A stretch of 64,000 bases of DNA from an uncultured Lachnospiraceae bacterium (GCA_900542015.1 UQLY01000009.1:62001-126000); one strand, 5' to 3'; positions 7,208 through 16,531 are shown, numbered from the stretch's first letter. Notes: generated by a model not told the origin, from the sequence alone. A program made the numbers and translations.

Positions 7208-9190
7208 TTAGCAGATTTCCGCCCCCGCAGGCATCGGCTTCTCCGGCGTTACCAAAGCAAGATTCCCTTCCGCATCTTCGGCGCAGAGCAACATGCCCTC
7301 TGACAAAACTCCGGCTAACTTGGCAGGTTTTAAGTTGACAAGCACCATAACCTGTTTGCCGACCATTTCCTCCGGCGTATAGTACGCCTTAATGCCGGAT
7401 ACAATCTGTTTTACCTCGCTTCCGATTTTTACCTGCGAGCAAAGAAGCTTTTTGCTCTTAGGCACAGCTTCGCAGGCAATGATCTTTCCTACCTGAAACT
7501 GCATTTTTTCAAAGTCGTCGAAGGTAATTTCCGGCTTTGGCTCTATATCGATAACCGGTTCTTCTTCCTTTTCATCGGAAGCGCCGGCTTCTTGTTTTCT
7601 TGCGGCAAACATAGCGTCCGCTTTTTCCATAACTTCTTTAATATCCTGTCTCTGGAAGAGGATTTCCGGTTTGTCGGTCACCTTGTTTCCGGACGGATAT
7701 AAGCCGAACTTTTCGATATCGTCAAAGCTGCGGATTTCGGTATGCAGCTGCGCTGCGATCTTTTGTGCAGTCTCCGGCATAAACGGCTCTAACAGGGACG
7801 AACCGATTACAATTCCTTCCACCAGATTGTAAAGAACCGTAGAAAGTCTGTCCTTCTTTGCCTCGTCCTTGGCGAGCACCCACGGCTCCGTCTCGTCGAT
7901 ATATTTATTGCAGCGTTTAAACAGAGTAAAAATTTCCGTAATGGCATCCGCCACGCGCAGATCGTCCATCTTCTTTTGTACTCTCTTGTAGGTGTCGGTC
8001 GCAACCGCTTTCAGATCGGCGTCAATTGCAGCCTGATTCGCATCGTCGCTTTCTCCTTTATAGGCTACCACGCCGTCGAAATATTTATTGCTCATGGAAA
8101 TGGTACGGTTTACCAGATTGCCGAGGGTATTGGCAAGATCGGAATTTAACCGCTCCACCATCAGCTCCCAGGTAATGACGCCGTCGTTTTCAAAAGGCAT
8201 CTCATGAAGCACGAAATAACGTACCGCGTCGACGCCGAAGAAATCAATCAGATCCTCGGCATAGATCACATTGCCTTTGGATTTGCTCATCTTGCCGTCG
8301 CCCTGCAACAGCCAAGGGTGTCCGAACACCTGCTTGGGAAGCGGCTCGCCGAGAGCCATCAGGAAAATCGGCCAATAAATGGTATGGAAGCGGATGATAT
8401 CCTTTCCGATCAGATGCAGATCGGCAGGCCACAGTTTTTTGTACTGTTCGCTGCTGTTGCCTTCCGCGTCATAGCCGATTCCCGTAATATAGTTGGTCAA
8501 AGCATCCAGCCATACGTAAATGACGTGCTTGTCGTCAAAGTCCACGGGAACGCCCCAGGTAAAGGAGCTGCGGGATACGCAAAGGTCCTGCAAACCTGGC
8601 AGTAAAAAGTTGTTCATCATTTCATTTTTACGGCTGACGGGCTGGATAAATTCGGGATGCGTATTGATATGCTCGATCAGTCTGTCCGCATATTTGCTCA
8701 TTTTGAAGAAGTACGCTTCCTCCTTCGCCGGTTTTACCTCTCTGCCGCAGTCGGGACATTTGCCGTCCACCAACTGGGATTCCGTCCAGAAGGACTCGCA
8801 GGGCGTACAGTACATTCCTTCGTACGCGCCTTTATAAATATCTCCCTGGTCATATAATTTCCGGAAGATTTTCTGCACCTGCTTCTCATGATAATGGTCG
8901 GTCGTACGGATAAAATTATCATAAGAAGTATTCAGCATATCGCAGATTTCTTTGATTTGTCCGGCAACGCCGTCCACATATTCCTTGGGCGTAACGCCGG
9001 TTTCTTCCGCCTTCAATTCGATTTTTTGTCCGTGCTCGTCGGTTCCGGTCTGGAAAAATACGTCGTATCCGTCTTTTCTCTTAAACCTTGCAATACTGTC
9101 CGCCAGCACAATTTCATAACTGTTGCCGATATGGGGTTTTCCGGACGTATAAGCGATCGCCGTTGTAATGTAATATTTCCCTTTATTCAT
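7208..9190 (-). CDS. metG: Methionyl-tRNA synthetase
   Basis: A 660-residue class I aminoacyl-tRNA synthetase that charges tRNA-Met. The ATP-binding HIGN motif is at 20-23 and KMSKS at 300-304. A zinc-type cysteine set (C128, C131, C145, C148) lies in the connective peptide. The C-terminal 110 residues form the tRNA-binding OB-fold ('MQFQVGKIIACEAVPKSKK'), which makes the enzyme dimeric in homologues. AGGAGG ribosome site. The upstream region is only about 160 nt and has no T-box or SAM-riboswitch structure. Confidence 0.97.
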   Translation of the reverse strand: MNKGKYYITTAIAYTSGKPHIGNSYEIVLADSIARFKRKDGYDVFFQTGTDEHGQKIELKAEETGVTPKEYVDGVAGQIKEICDMLNTSYDNFIRTTDHYHEKQVQKIFRKLYDQGDIYKGAYEGMYCTPCESFWTESQLVDGKCPDCGREVKPAKEEAYFFKMSKYADRLIEHINTHPEFIQPVSRKNEMMNNFLLPGLQDLCVSRSSFTWGVPVDFDDKHVIYVWLDALTNYITGIGYDAEGNSSEQYKKLWPADLHLIGKDIIRFHTIYWPIFLMALGEPLPKQVFGHPWLLQGDGKMSKSKGNVIYAEDLIDFFGVDAVRYFVLHEMPFENDGVITWELMVERLNSDLANTLGNLVNRTISMSNKYFDGVVAYKGESDDANQAAIDADLKAVATDTYKRVQKKMDDLRVADAITEIFTLFKRCNKYIDETEPWVLAKDEAKKDRLSTVLYNLVEGIVIGSSLLEPFMPETAQKIAAQLHTEIRSFDDIEKFGLYPSGNKVTDKPEILFQRQDIKEVMEKADAMFAARKQEAGASDEKEEEPVIDIEPKPEITFDDFEKMQFQVGKIIACEAVPKSKKLLCSQVKIGSEVKQIVSGIKAYYTPEEMVGKQVMVLVNLKPAKLAGVLSEGMLLCAEDAEGNLALVTPEKPMPAGAEIC

Positions 9191-9257
9191 TTCTGCCTCC
9201 TATTGGAACGTTTTCTTCTTTGTCAGCAAGAAAAAAACGAATATTTACCTATTTGTT

Positions 9258-9286
9258 AGACTAACACAGCAAACAAAGCATGTCAA
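9258..9286 (-). promoter_or_regulatory. metG promoter
   Basis: On the minus strand a perfect TTGACA (9281-9286) is followed after 17 nt by TAGTCT (9258-9263). It lies about 70 nt before the metG start. Confidence 0.55.
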
Positions 9287-9351
9287 ATATTGGATATAGG
9301 TATTTGTGGCAAGCCTGACATCATATGAATATAGAAAAAAGCGGTGTATCC

Positions 9352-11157
9352 ATGTTAAAAAAACGCGCTACTATCCTATTATTCTGCTTTTTGGTAATTT
9401 TTAGTCTCGGTATCACTTCTTTTGTATACATAAGCACCTCCTCCAACCGGGAATTTAAGGAAATTACCGAAGAGCTTCTTGCAGAAAATCTAAAGGACAA
9501 TTCTCTGGTCGCCCATTTTACCGTAACCGACCGCAAAAAGGCGGGCATCGGCGATACGGTCGCGATGCCGGTCTATTCCAGGGAAAACAGTACGCAACAG
9601 TTTCAAGAGCTCCAGGCGCTCTACGAAAGGCTGAACGCTTTGGACTTATCGGACGCCGGGCAATCCGAAAACCTGCTGCGGGATTCTCTTTCCTTCTATC
9701 TGTCCCATACGCTCAAGCAATCGGAATACGAATATTTTGAAGAACCCTTTTCCCCTTACGGCGGCATTCAAAATGAGCTGCCGATCCTGCTGACGGAATT
9801 TTCCTTTGAAAACAGGGACGACGTGGAGGAATATCTGCAAATCCTCGCCCTGATTCCGGATTATCTTTCCGGCTTATGCCAATACGAGGCGGAAAAAGCC
9901 GAAAAGGGCATGTTTATGAGCGACGCCGTCGCCGACGAGGTCATTGCGTCTTTAGACCATTTCCGGCAATTGGCGGAAGCCGGCAACCCCTTTTTAACAA
10001 CCTTTGAAACAAGGCTGAAAGTCCTTTTGGAATCCGGCGCCGTCACGCAGGAAGAATATACGCATTATATAGAAGAAAACCTGCGCCTGGTTACCACGGT
10101 TTTACTGCCGGCGTATGAAAAGACCGGAGACAGCCTGACGCTTTTAAAAACCGGCGAACGGGCGCAGCAAAGGGGACTTGCCACTTACGAAAACGGCAGT
10201 CAGTATTATGAGATCCTGGTTTCTTCCCTGCTTGGAGAGGATATCAATATTCCCGCCCTGAAAAATGCGTTTACCCATCAGCTCATGTCCGACTTTACGG
10301 AACTGAACGCGCTCTTAGAATCCAATCCGGGCTATTTTGTCTCTTTAATGGGAAACGAAGGAAGCGCCGACCCTTTGATCTCCCTGACCCCGGAACAATG
10401 TATCGAAATCCTGAAACAGGAGATCGGCGGCGATTTTTATTTTGAGGACGCGAAGGACTATCCCTATGAATTAAAGGACGTTTCCCCGTCCATGGAGGAT
10501 TACACCAACCCCGCCTACTACTTTACGCCGCCCGTTGACAACTCCCGGCAAAATATCATTTACATCAACCGCAGTCAGACGCCCGAAGGGATCTCCCTAT
10601 TTACAACGCTCGCCCACGAAGGTTTTCCCGGTCATCTGTACCAGGCTGTTACCTCCTCCAATGCGCTCGCCGGCGCAAAACTGCCTTCTTTGTCCGGGAT
10701 CGCTTATTTCGGAGGCTATACCGAGGGTTATGCTACCTATGTGGAGTTTCTCTCCTATGAATACGCTAAAAAGGCAGCCGCAGATATAAGCGGAAACGAA
10801 AACGCTTCCCTTTACTACGACTACCTTTCCTATAACCGGAAAATCTGCTTAAACCTCTATTCCATTTTGGATATTATGATTCACTATGAAAACGCCGCGC
10901 CCGCAGATATCCGACCCTATCTGTATAAAATCGGCATTACCGATGATGAAGATATCCGGACGATTTACAATTACATCGTCATGGAACCCGGCACTTACAT
11001 TACGTACTTCGGGGGGTATCTGAAAATCCTCGAATGCCGCAACCTCGCCATGGAATGCTGGGGAGAAAGCTATACGGACCGGGATTTCCACCGGCTTTTG
11101 CTGGAGCTGGGACCGATGGACTTTGAGAGTATCAGAAAACGGATCAAAGAGCATTGA
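9352..11157 (+). CDS. DUF885 family protein, putative membrane-anchored metallopeptidase
   Basis: About 601 residues. An N-terminal hydrophobic segment (about residues 5-27) follows two lysines and an arginine, and suggests an anchored or secreted protein. The DUF885 signature HEGFPGH lies at about 422-428; family members are thought to be zinc peptidases using these histidines. The downstream 'GGYTEGYATYVEF' supplies the conserved glutamates. I chose ATG at 9352 over 9325 because the latter has no ribosome site and the former has a weak AAGCGGTG. It converges with the AraC gene, with 11 nt between the stops. Confidence 0.85.
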   Translation: MLKKRATILLFCFLVIFSLGITSFVYISTSSNREFKEITEELLAENLKDNSLVAHFTVTDRKKAGIGDTVAMPVYSRENSTQQFQELQALYERLNALDLSDAGQSENLLRDSLSFYLSHTLKQSEYEYFEEPFSPYGGIQNELPILLTEFSFENRDDVEEYLQILALIPDYLSGLCQYEAEKAEKGMFMSDAVADEVIASLDHFRQLAEAGNPFLTTFETRLKVLLESGAVTQEEYTHYIEENLRLVTTVLLPAYEKTGDSLTLLKTGERAQQRGLATYENGSQYYEILVSSLLGEDINIPALKNAFTHQLMSDFTELNALLESNPGYFVSLMGNEGSADPLISLTPEQCIEILKQEIGGDFYFEDAKDYPYELKDVSPSMEDYTNPAYYFTPPVDNSRQNIIYINRSQTPEGISLFTTLAHEGFPGHLYQAVTSSNALAGAKLPSLSGIAYFGGYTEGYATYVEFLSYEYAKKAAADISGNENASLYYDYLSYNRKICLNLYSILDIMIHYENAAPADIRPYLYKIGITDDEDIRTIYNYIVMEPGTYITYFGGYLKILECRNLAMECWGESYTDRDFHRLLLELGPMDFESIRKRIKEH

Positions 11158-11168
11158 CAGGCATGGGA

Positions 11169-12041
11169 TCAGCACGCAGAATCCGACCTCTTTTTTCTCA
11201 CAGGGAGCCAGACCTCCGCGTAATAGGCGGGGTCCTGCATCCCGTCCCGATAACCGGCGGCGTCGCTGTAATATTCCACATTATAGCCCTCGGCAATCTC
11301 ATAACTGTTTGCCGGGAGCCACTCGGAAAAGATTCTCCTGTTGACTTCCTGTAAAGAATCCGGCATCGGTCCCCGGCAGGGGAAAACAGCCCAGGTATGA
11401 GCGGGTATCTCCCATTTTATCAGACCTCCCTGTGCAACGGCTTCCGCCCTGTAATCGTCCGCGATCATATAGCGGAACCGATTGCCGCCCATCTCCTCAT
11501 CAAAGCAGATCCCGTACATTCCCGCAACAGGCATTTTCTCTTTGCGTAAGAGAAGCTCATCCCAATATTTGGGAATATCTTTATTTGCCGTTTCATAGGA
11601 AAACATTTCAGCTACGCCCATTACCTGAAACGCAGGCTTTTCCTCGATTTTATATTCCATCACCTTACCGCCGCAAAGAGACAGTCTGATATGGAGAGGC
11701 GCAAAGGACTTTAACGGCGCGCCGTTCTTTTTCACTTCGGTAGGCGTATTGCCATGGAAGCGCGCAAACGCCCTCGTAAAGCTGTCCGGCGAATCATAAC
11801 CGTATTTTGCCGCCAGATCGATAATCTTAATATCCGACGACAACAATTCCCCTCCGGCAAGCGACAGCCGCCTCTTGCGGATGTATTCGCCTACCGTATA
11901 TCCACACAGCATCGAAAAGCCTTTTTGGAAATAAAAGGCTGATATCTGTACCTGCGAAGCAATCCCGTTTACGGTCAGCTCTTCGGTAATATTTTCTTCA
12001 ATATATTCGATTGCGGTCTCTATTGCCTTGATCCAGTCCAT
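11169..12041 (-). CDS. AraC-type regulator with GyrI-like effector domain
   Basis: 290 residues. The N-terminal 105 residues are a double helix-turn-helix of the AraC/Rob type ('MDWIKAIETAIEYIEENI', 'LAAKYGYDSPDSFTRAFARF'). Residues about 125-290 resemble the GyrI-like small-molecule-binding domain ('YKIEEKPAFQVMGV'), as in Rob, SoxS-related and BmrR-like multidrug sensors. Lies 12 nt after the transglutaminase-like gene on the same strand, so the two are probably co-transcribed. Ligand and targets unknown. Confidence 0.88.
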   Translation of the reverse strand: MDWIKAIETAIEYIEENITEELTVNGIASQVQISAFYFQKGFSMLCGYTVGEYIRKRRLSLAGGELLSSDIKIIDLAAKYGYDSPDSFTRAFARFHGNTPTEVKKNGAPLKSFAPLHIRLSLCGGKVMEYKIEEKPAFQVMGVAEMFSYETANKDIPKYWDELLLRKEKMPVAGMYGICFDEEMGGNRFRYMIADDYRAEAVAQGGLIKWEIPAHTWAVFPCRGPMPDSLQEVNRRIFSEWLPANSYEIAEGYNVEYYSDAAGYRDGMQDPAYYAEVWLPVRKKRSDSAC

Positions 12042-12053
12042 GCAACGCTCCTC

Positions 12054-12980
12054 CTATTCCATTTCCGTCTCCGCTCCGTGATCATACGCGCCCACGAGAG
12101 GGCTGTTTAAAATTCTGAATTTCCTGTCCCGGTTCCAAATCGTGCAAAGCTCGTCAAAATTATTGTCCGGCTCCAAAAGGCACTCCGCCAGCCGGTCCAA
12201 CTGCACAAGCTCTTCCTCTGTCAGCCGGTCCAGCCTGCCGTCCATATAAGCGGGCAAAAAGGTATAGGTCAGCTCCTGATTCATCAGCGCATGAAAATCA
12301 TAAATCAGGTAACGGACCAATGCGGGAAGGGCGCAGGTTCCCAAGCCGTCCGCATACAGATACCGCTTCCCGTCCGTTTTTTTGCTCCTTACGGCAAGAT
12401 AAGCCTCCGCCGCCCAGTCAAAGCTGTCCTTTGGCATATCGTATTGCGAAAGGGGCATTCCCCCTTCTTCATAAAAGCCGTCCGCGTCGATGGTAATCCA
12501 GCGCTTCTGCTCCTCGCTGTAATACTGGTTGATCCAGTGATCCATACTGACGCCCTCCCGAAAGTAAGGCGCAAATCCGGCGCGGCTCCTTGCGGGTATC
12601 CCCTTCGCCTTCAGGACTGCGCTCATCAATACGGACACATAACGGCATGTTACGACCAGTTTATTTTCCACCTGCCGATCGTTCACAAATCCCCGTTCAT
12701 CCAGCCGGAACAGTTCTCCTGCAATCGCCGTTGCCGTCAGGAAAACATCATCCTCGCACCGCATCCGATACCACGGATACCGGTTCATATCTCCGTACAA
12801 AAGCGTTTTATTCGCATTGCTGTTTCCCTCATGTAACGTGGTCCTGTGTATGACCTGACTGCAGATCAGCCTGCCAAGCGCAGGAATATCATCAGGCAGG
12901 GACCGGAAATAATCCCTGTATTCTCCCGCGTAGGTAAAAGTCCCCGTCTGTCTGTAATGCTCCAAAATCCGCCGCTCCAT
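12054..12980 (-). CDS. Transglutaminase-like (cysteine protease fold) protein
   Basis: About 308 residues, cytoplasmic. It contains a transglutaminase-like core: the cysteine in 'VVTCRYVSVLMSAVLKAKGI', the histidine in 'SMDHWINQYY' and the aspartate in 'WITIDADG' form a plausible Cys-His-Asp triad. The ATG at 12980 has GGAGGGG just upstream; the in-frame start at 13019 has none. Co-transcribed with the following AraC regulator. Proteins with this core cleave amide bonds or bind peptides. The actual activity is unknown. Confidence 0.8.
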   Translation of the reverse strand: MERRILEHYRQTGTFTYAGEYRDYFRSLPDDIPALGRLICSQVIHRTTLHEGNSNANKTLLYGDMNRYPWYRMRCEDDVFLTATAIAGELFRLDERGFVNDRQVENKLVVTCRYVSVLMSAVLKAKGIPARSRAGFAPYFREGVSMDHWINQYYSEEQKRWITIDADGFYEEGGMPLSQYDMPKDSFDWAAEAYLAVRSKKTDGKRYLYADGLGTCALPALVRYLIYDFHALMNQELTYTFLPAYMDGRLDRLTEEELVQLDRLAECLLEPDNNFDELCTIWNRDRKFRILNSPLVGAYDHGAETEME

Positions 12981-13132
12981 ATTTCCCCTCCAAAGCCGTA
13001 TTTTCCGCCGACTCCCCACTCCAAAACAAAAAGACGGGCTGTCAACGTGGATTTAGTATATCACTTTGAAGCGCCGTCTTCCCGACAATAAATGCTGCGT
13101 TTTGTCTATGTTCCATTATTTTACCTGTTCAA

Positions 13133-13570
13133 TTATTTCAGTCCCAGGAAAAATTCATGCAGATTATGAAGGCTCTTTGCCAAAATCTCTTTTTCCTCCC
13201 CGGAAAGCTGTTTCACAATCGCATCAATCATTTCGGTGTGAAACGCTTCGTGGCGTACAAAAGCTTTTTTCCCTTTCGCCGTCAGGGAAATCAGCACAAC
13301 CCTGCGGTCCTCTTCGGATCTGACGCGGTCCACAAAACCCTTTTTGACCAGTCCGTTTACGGCAATGGTCAGGGTTCCCATGGTCACATTCAGCGCCTTC
13401 GCCACAGAGGACATATTTTTCGCCTTTTCCGTACCGATCGCATTGATGACATGAATGTCATTTAATGTTAAATTGCTAAATTCTCCCGTCTTGATCTGCC
13501 TCTCCTCGATATTGTTGATATCTCTGAAAAGCTCTACAAACAGACGGTTCAGGGTGTCTTTAATATCCAC
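13133..13570 (-). CDS. MarR family regulator, FabT-like
   Basis: 145 residues with a winged helix-turn-helix ('MSSVAKALNVTMGTLTIAVN', then 'VDRVRSEEDRRVVLISLTAKG'). The overall layout, including 'FRDINNIEE' near the start, 'TLNDIHVINAIG' and the C-terminal 'LHNLHEFF', closely follows FabT, the acyl-ACP-dependent repressor of fatty acid synthesis in streptococci and lactococci. It starts with GTG behind GAGGT. It is not next to the fab genes, but two FabT-type palindromes lie in the fab operon at 57.3 and 57.6 kb. The MarR assignment is firm; FabT function is inference. Confidence 0.75.
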   Translation of the reverse strand: MDIKDTLNRLFVELFRDINNIEERQIKTGEFSNLTLNDIHVINAIGTEKAKNMSSVAKALNVTMGTLTIAVNGLVKKGFVDRVRSEEDRRVVLISLTAKGKKAFVRHEAFHTEMIDAIVKQLSGEEKEILAKSLHNLHEFFLGLK

Positions 13571-13631
13571 GGTCTTACCTCGTCTCCCTTTTTACTGACA
13601 GTATATCGGAAAGTTGTACAAACCGCAATCA

Positions 13632-14651
13632 TCAGATTTTCGCCGTCAGACAGCCGATATTTTTGATTAGCACCGACACGCTGCCGTTTGCCTCGGTAAT
13701 AAATTCCACGCTGGAGGGATCGTTGTATTCCTTCATGGGAATTTTGATTTCAATACCGGAATCCGTCTTCAGTACCTGCGTTTCATATTTTTTGACGGTT
13801 CTTTCATTCTGCGGGCTGATTTCCTCGTGCACCATATCGTACTTTTCCATTTTTTCCTGAAATTCCTGCTTCAAATCAGGTTTTTGTTCAAAAATCTTGT
13901 CCGCTATGGTTTCTACCGTAAAGCTGCCGTTTTCTTCCAGCTCCTGATGAATGATATTTTTCGCCTTCATGTTCGCTTCATATTGCTTTGTCTCGTCATA
14001 ATAGCCGTTCTGAACGCTCTCCACAGCCTTTGTAACGATAGACAATTTTGACTTGGGCGAGAGTTTGCTGGAGCATTTCAAAAACAGATAGGTAAAATAA
14101 TTGGTTTTCTCCCCGTTTACGTCATATTTTTTCTCTATTGCACGGACGCTTAAATCGGACAGATCGATAATCGCCGCTTCCTGCAGTCTCTGGCTCTCCG
14201 TCGGCAGGATCGATTTATATTTGATAATCCGGTTTTCGTTTCCGTCTTCTTTCGCCTGGGTCTTGTGGGTATAAAATTCCTTATAATTCATTTTCAACAG
14301 CGCGAGATATTTGTTCTCCCGTTCATCAAACCGCACGACCATCAGATCCGCCGCCGGAATGTCAATATTGCTGTTCATAATCTGATACAGAAAATTTGCC
14401 ATATCCTTGCTGATATCCACAAAATACTCCTCGTCATATTGTATGAGCATTTTATAAACTTCCGATTCTTCTTTATAAAACTGACACACCTTGCAGTCGT
14501 CGCCGGAAACGATTTTGTAGATATGTTCTTTCAAAAAGTCTGCGAAGTCCGATCCAAACTCGATTTCCGTGTCGGATAAAACCGGCATTCCCACCGTGGA
14601 ATCCATAATATGTACAATCACTCTTCTGATTCTGATATCATCCTTATACAT
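13632..14651 (-). CDS. Nucleoid-associated protein (NdpA/YejK family)
   Basis: 339 residues. 'IRRVIVHIMDSTVGMPVLSDTEIE' at the N-terminus, 'AADLMVVRFDERENKYLALLKMNYK' in the middle and the C-terminal 'SIEIKIPMKEY'-like region (here 'GIEIKIPMKEYNDPS') match the NdpA family. Family members bind double-stranded DNA and co-localise with the nucleoid; their role in Firmicutes is not established. No neighbours in an obvious operon. Confidence 0.8.
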   Translation of the reverse strand: MYKDDIRIRRVIVHIMDSTVGMPVLSDTEIEFGSDFADFLKEHIYKIVSGDDCKVCQFYKEESEVYKMLIQYDEEYFVDISKDMANFLYQIMNSNIDIPAADLMVVRFDERENKYLALLKMNYKEFYTHKTQAKEDGNENRIIKYKSILPTESQRLQEAAIIDLSDLSVRAIEKKYDVNGEKTNYFTYLFLKCSSKLSPKSKLSIVTKAVESVQNGYYDETKQYEANMKAKNIIHQELEENGSFTVETIADKIFEQKPDLKQEFQEKMEKYDMVHEEISPQNERTVKKYETQVLKTDSGIEIKIPMKEYNDPSSVEFITEANGSVSVLIKNIGCLTAKI

Positions 14652-14695
14652 GTCTTATCTCCTGTTCTTTTTTTCAAATCGTTGTATCCAAGCCG

Positions 14696-14763
14696 CCTAT
14701 ATCGCTCCCGCACCTATATTACTCTCGTGCCTATATCGCTCTCATGCCTATATCGCTCCCAGG
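14696..14763. repeat. Four tandem 17-bp repeats
   Basis: Four back-to-back copies of CCTATATCGCTCYCRYG start at 14696, 14713, 14730 and 14747, with only a few substitutions. The fourth copy contains the last codons and stop of the AEC transporter gene, so expansion probably copied the gene's end outward. It fills most of the gap before the nucleoid-associated protein gene. Confidence 0.9.
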
Positions 14764-15722
14764 GATTTTAACAAAAACAGCCACCAGGTCAGGCTCACGG
14801 AGCTGAAAAAAGTAGTCGCCACTACGGTACTGGAGGTCAGCGTCCCTTCGTGTCCCATGTTTTTCGCCATGATATAACAGCTCGGCGTAGTCGCAGAACC
14901 CAGCATAACCAGGATCGCCACCATCTTCTCGCCTTCAAATCCCATCGCGTATGCAAGGGGCAGAAATACCGCCGGAAGAATCAACAGCTTCGTCACGGTA
15001 CAGATAATCGTGGGGCGGATTTTTTTGATCGCCTTTTTCCCTTCAAACCCGGCTCCCAGTCCGATAAGGGCGAGGGGCGAAGCGATTACCGCAAAATTAT
15101 GTATGGTTTTTTCCACAATTGCATTTTGAAGAATTGCTCCTGCCACGGAGGGAAATCCCGTACGCAAAAGGGATGCGGCTATGCCCAGCACAATGCTGAT
15201 GATAATAGGATTTTTGGCAATCCCGATGAGCGACTTTTTGAGACTCTCTTTGTTCAGCTTGTGTTCTCCCGGTCCGGTAAAGGACAGGATCACAACCGCC
15301 ATGACATTATAGAGCGGAACGGTCCCGATGATCATTAACGGCGCCATAACAGACGTCCCGTAAATATTCTGGATAAAAGCAAGCCCCAGCACCGCCGCGC
15401 TGCTTCTGTAACAGCCCTGGGTAAATTCTCCCACGATATCCTGATCCTTTAAAAAAAGCGCGGCAAGTCCCCATATTGCAAAGATGCTGATAAGCGTCAC
15501 GTCAAAGCAGAACAATACATATCTGCCGTCCCAGACAGAGGCAAAATCCGCGCCCGCCAGATCTTCAAAGAGCATCACGGGCAGCGTAACCTGAAAATTG
15601 AATTTATTTAAAGTCTTTACAAAGGAATCGTCCATCAGACCGCATTGCTTGAACAGATAGCCGAGCACCATCGTCAGAAAGACCGGGATGGTCGCGTTAA
15701 GCGAAAAAATTAAATCTTCCAT
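14748..15722 (-). CDS. AEC family (auxin efflux carrier-like) transporter
   Basis: 324 residues with about ten hydrophobic segments. 'ATIPVFLTMVLGYLFKQCGLMDD' at the N-terminus and the C-terminal 'VAILVMLGSATTPSCYIMAKNMG' are typical of the AEC/YfdV group, which exports or imports organic acids and related anions such as malate. No Shine-Dalgarno sequence precedes the ATG, and the -10 element ends only 9 nt before it (see promoter). Substrate unknown. Confidence 0.9.
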   Translation of the reverse strand: MEDLIFSLNATIPVFLTMVLGYLFKQCGLMDDSFVKTLNKFNFQVTLPVMLFEDLAGADFASVWDGRYVLFCFDVTLISIFAIWGLAALFLKDQDIVGEFTQGCYRSSAAVLGLAFIQNIYGTSVMAPLMIIGTVPLYNVMAVVILSFTGPGEHKLNKESLKKSLIGIAKNPIIISIVLGIAASLLRTGFPSVAGAILQNAIVEKTIHNFAVIASPLALIGLGAGFEGKKAIKKIRPTIICTVTKLLILPAVFLPLAYAMGFEGEKMVAILVMLGSATTPSCYIMAKNMGHEGTLTSSTVVATTFFSSVSLTWWLFLLKSLGAI

Positions 15723-15731
15723 AATAGTTCA

Positions 15732-15760
15732 ATTATAAATTTGAGCGGAAAAAAAGTAAA
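15732..15760 (-). promoter_or_regulatory. AEC gene promoter with almost no leader
   Basis: On the minus strand TTTACT (15755-15760) is followed after 17 nt by a perfect TATAAT (15732-15737). Transcription would start near 15725, about 3 nt before the ATG at 15722. This predicts a near-leaderless mRNA. Confidence 0.55.
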
Positions 15761-15768
15761 GAGATTCT

Positions 15769-15856
15769 CGCGCCGCCGCGTCCATTCCCCGCCGCCATGT
15801 TCATTCGCGCCGCCGCGTTCATTCCCGCCGTCCGTTCAAACGCCGTCCGTTCATCG
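15769..15856. repeat. Imperfect CCGCC-rich tandem repeats
   Basis: About five degenerate units of 15-20 bp built on CGCCGCCGCGTTCATTCC, the last two shortened to GCCGTCCGTTCA. Together with the sequence up to 15986 they fill the 264-nt gap between the divergent AEC and nuclease genes. I see no convincing promoter for the nuclease gene in this gap. Confidence 0.7.
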
Positions 15857-15986
15857 CTTGTTCCGACGCCCTCTACGTGTTAAACTGTAAGTGCTTTACG
15901 AAAGGCGGGCGGCGCGCAGGGAAAAATATGCCGCAAGGGAACGCCAAAATCGGGCAGCTTCGTTTTTTACCCGCATCGGAGGTTTT

Positions 15987-16484
15987 ATGGAAATTTACTA
16001 TATCATCGGTTTTTGTATTTTATTTATTATCATACTGATTTCTTCTTTTTGCATCGCCAAGTATTACAGGAAGCATTGGAAAATAACGGAAATGGACGAA
16101 ATGGAAGGCGTTGCCTTCGAGCAATTCTGCGCCGACCTGCTTGCCCGAAGGGGATTTGACGAAATCGAGCTGACGAAGGCAAGCGGAGATTACGGTATCG
16201 ATATTCTCGCCCAGAAAGAAGGCGTCACTTACGCGGTCCAGTGCAAACGCTACAGCGAGCCCGTGGGCGTCAAGGCGGTCCAGGAAGCCTATGCGGGCAG
16301 GGATTATTATGACCGCATGGTCGGCGCGGTCATGACAAATCAGTACTTCACATCTGCCGCGGTGGAAGCTGCGAAAAAATTAAAAATACTTTTGTGGGAC
16401 AGGGGTTACATCGAATCCATGCTTGAGGAAGCGGACCGGAGCGCAGCGGACGGCAAAAACAGAAACCGCCGCCTTAGCAGGTAA
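15987..16484 (+). CDS. Membrane-anchored Mrr-type restriction endonuclease domain protein
   Basis: About 165 residues. One N-terminal membrane helix (residues 3-24) is followed by a PD-(D/E)xK nuclease core of the Mrr_cat group: a glutamate in 'VAFEQFCADLLARRGF', the aspartate in 'GDYGIDIL' (residue 72) and 'YAVQCKRY' with Q85-x-K87. Such membrane-tethered proteins are common but poorly studied; nucleolytic defence or DNA turnover is possible. The ATG at 15987 has CGGAGG upstream; an in-frame extension to 15891 has no site. It is a stand-alone gene with no methyltransferase nearby. Confidence 0.82.
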   Translation: MEIYYIIGFCILFIIILISSFCIAKYYRKHWKITEMDEMEGVAFEQFCADLLARRGFDEIELTKASGDYGIDILAQKEGVTYAVQCKRYSEPVGVKAVQEAYAGRDYYDRMVGAVMTNQYFTSAAVEAAKKLKILLWDRGYIESMLEEADRSAADGKNRNRRLSR

Positions 16485-16531
16485 TTTCTCTGCCTTAGCG
16501 ACGGCTCCCGTTTCGTAATAAGGGGGTTGGT

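Noticed and set aside
9191..9351. A T-box or SAM riboswitch upstream of metG.
   Set aside because: The gap is short, AT-rich and lacks the T-box TGGNACCGCG motif, a specifier stem or a terminator.
13020..13132. A terminator after the MarR gene formed by AAGACGG and CCGTCTT.
   Set aside because: Only 7 bp with a loop of about 40 nt; too weak to call, although T-rich sequence follows.
14696..14763. A CRISPR-like array (four repeats).
   Set aside because: The units are strictly adjacent with no unique spacers, so this is a simple tandem repeat; no cas genes are present.
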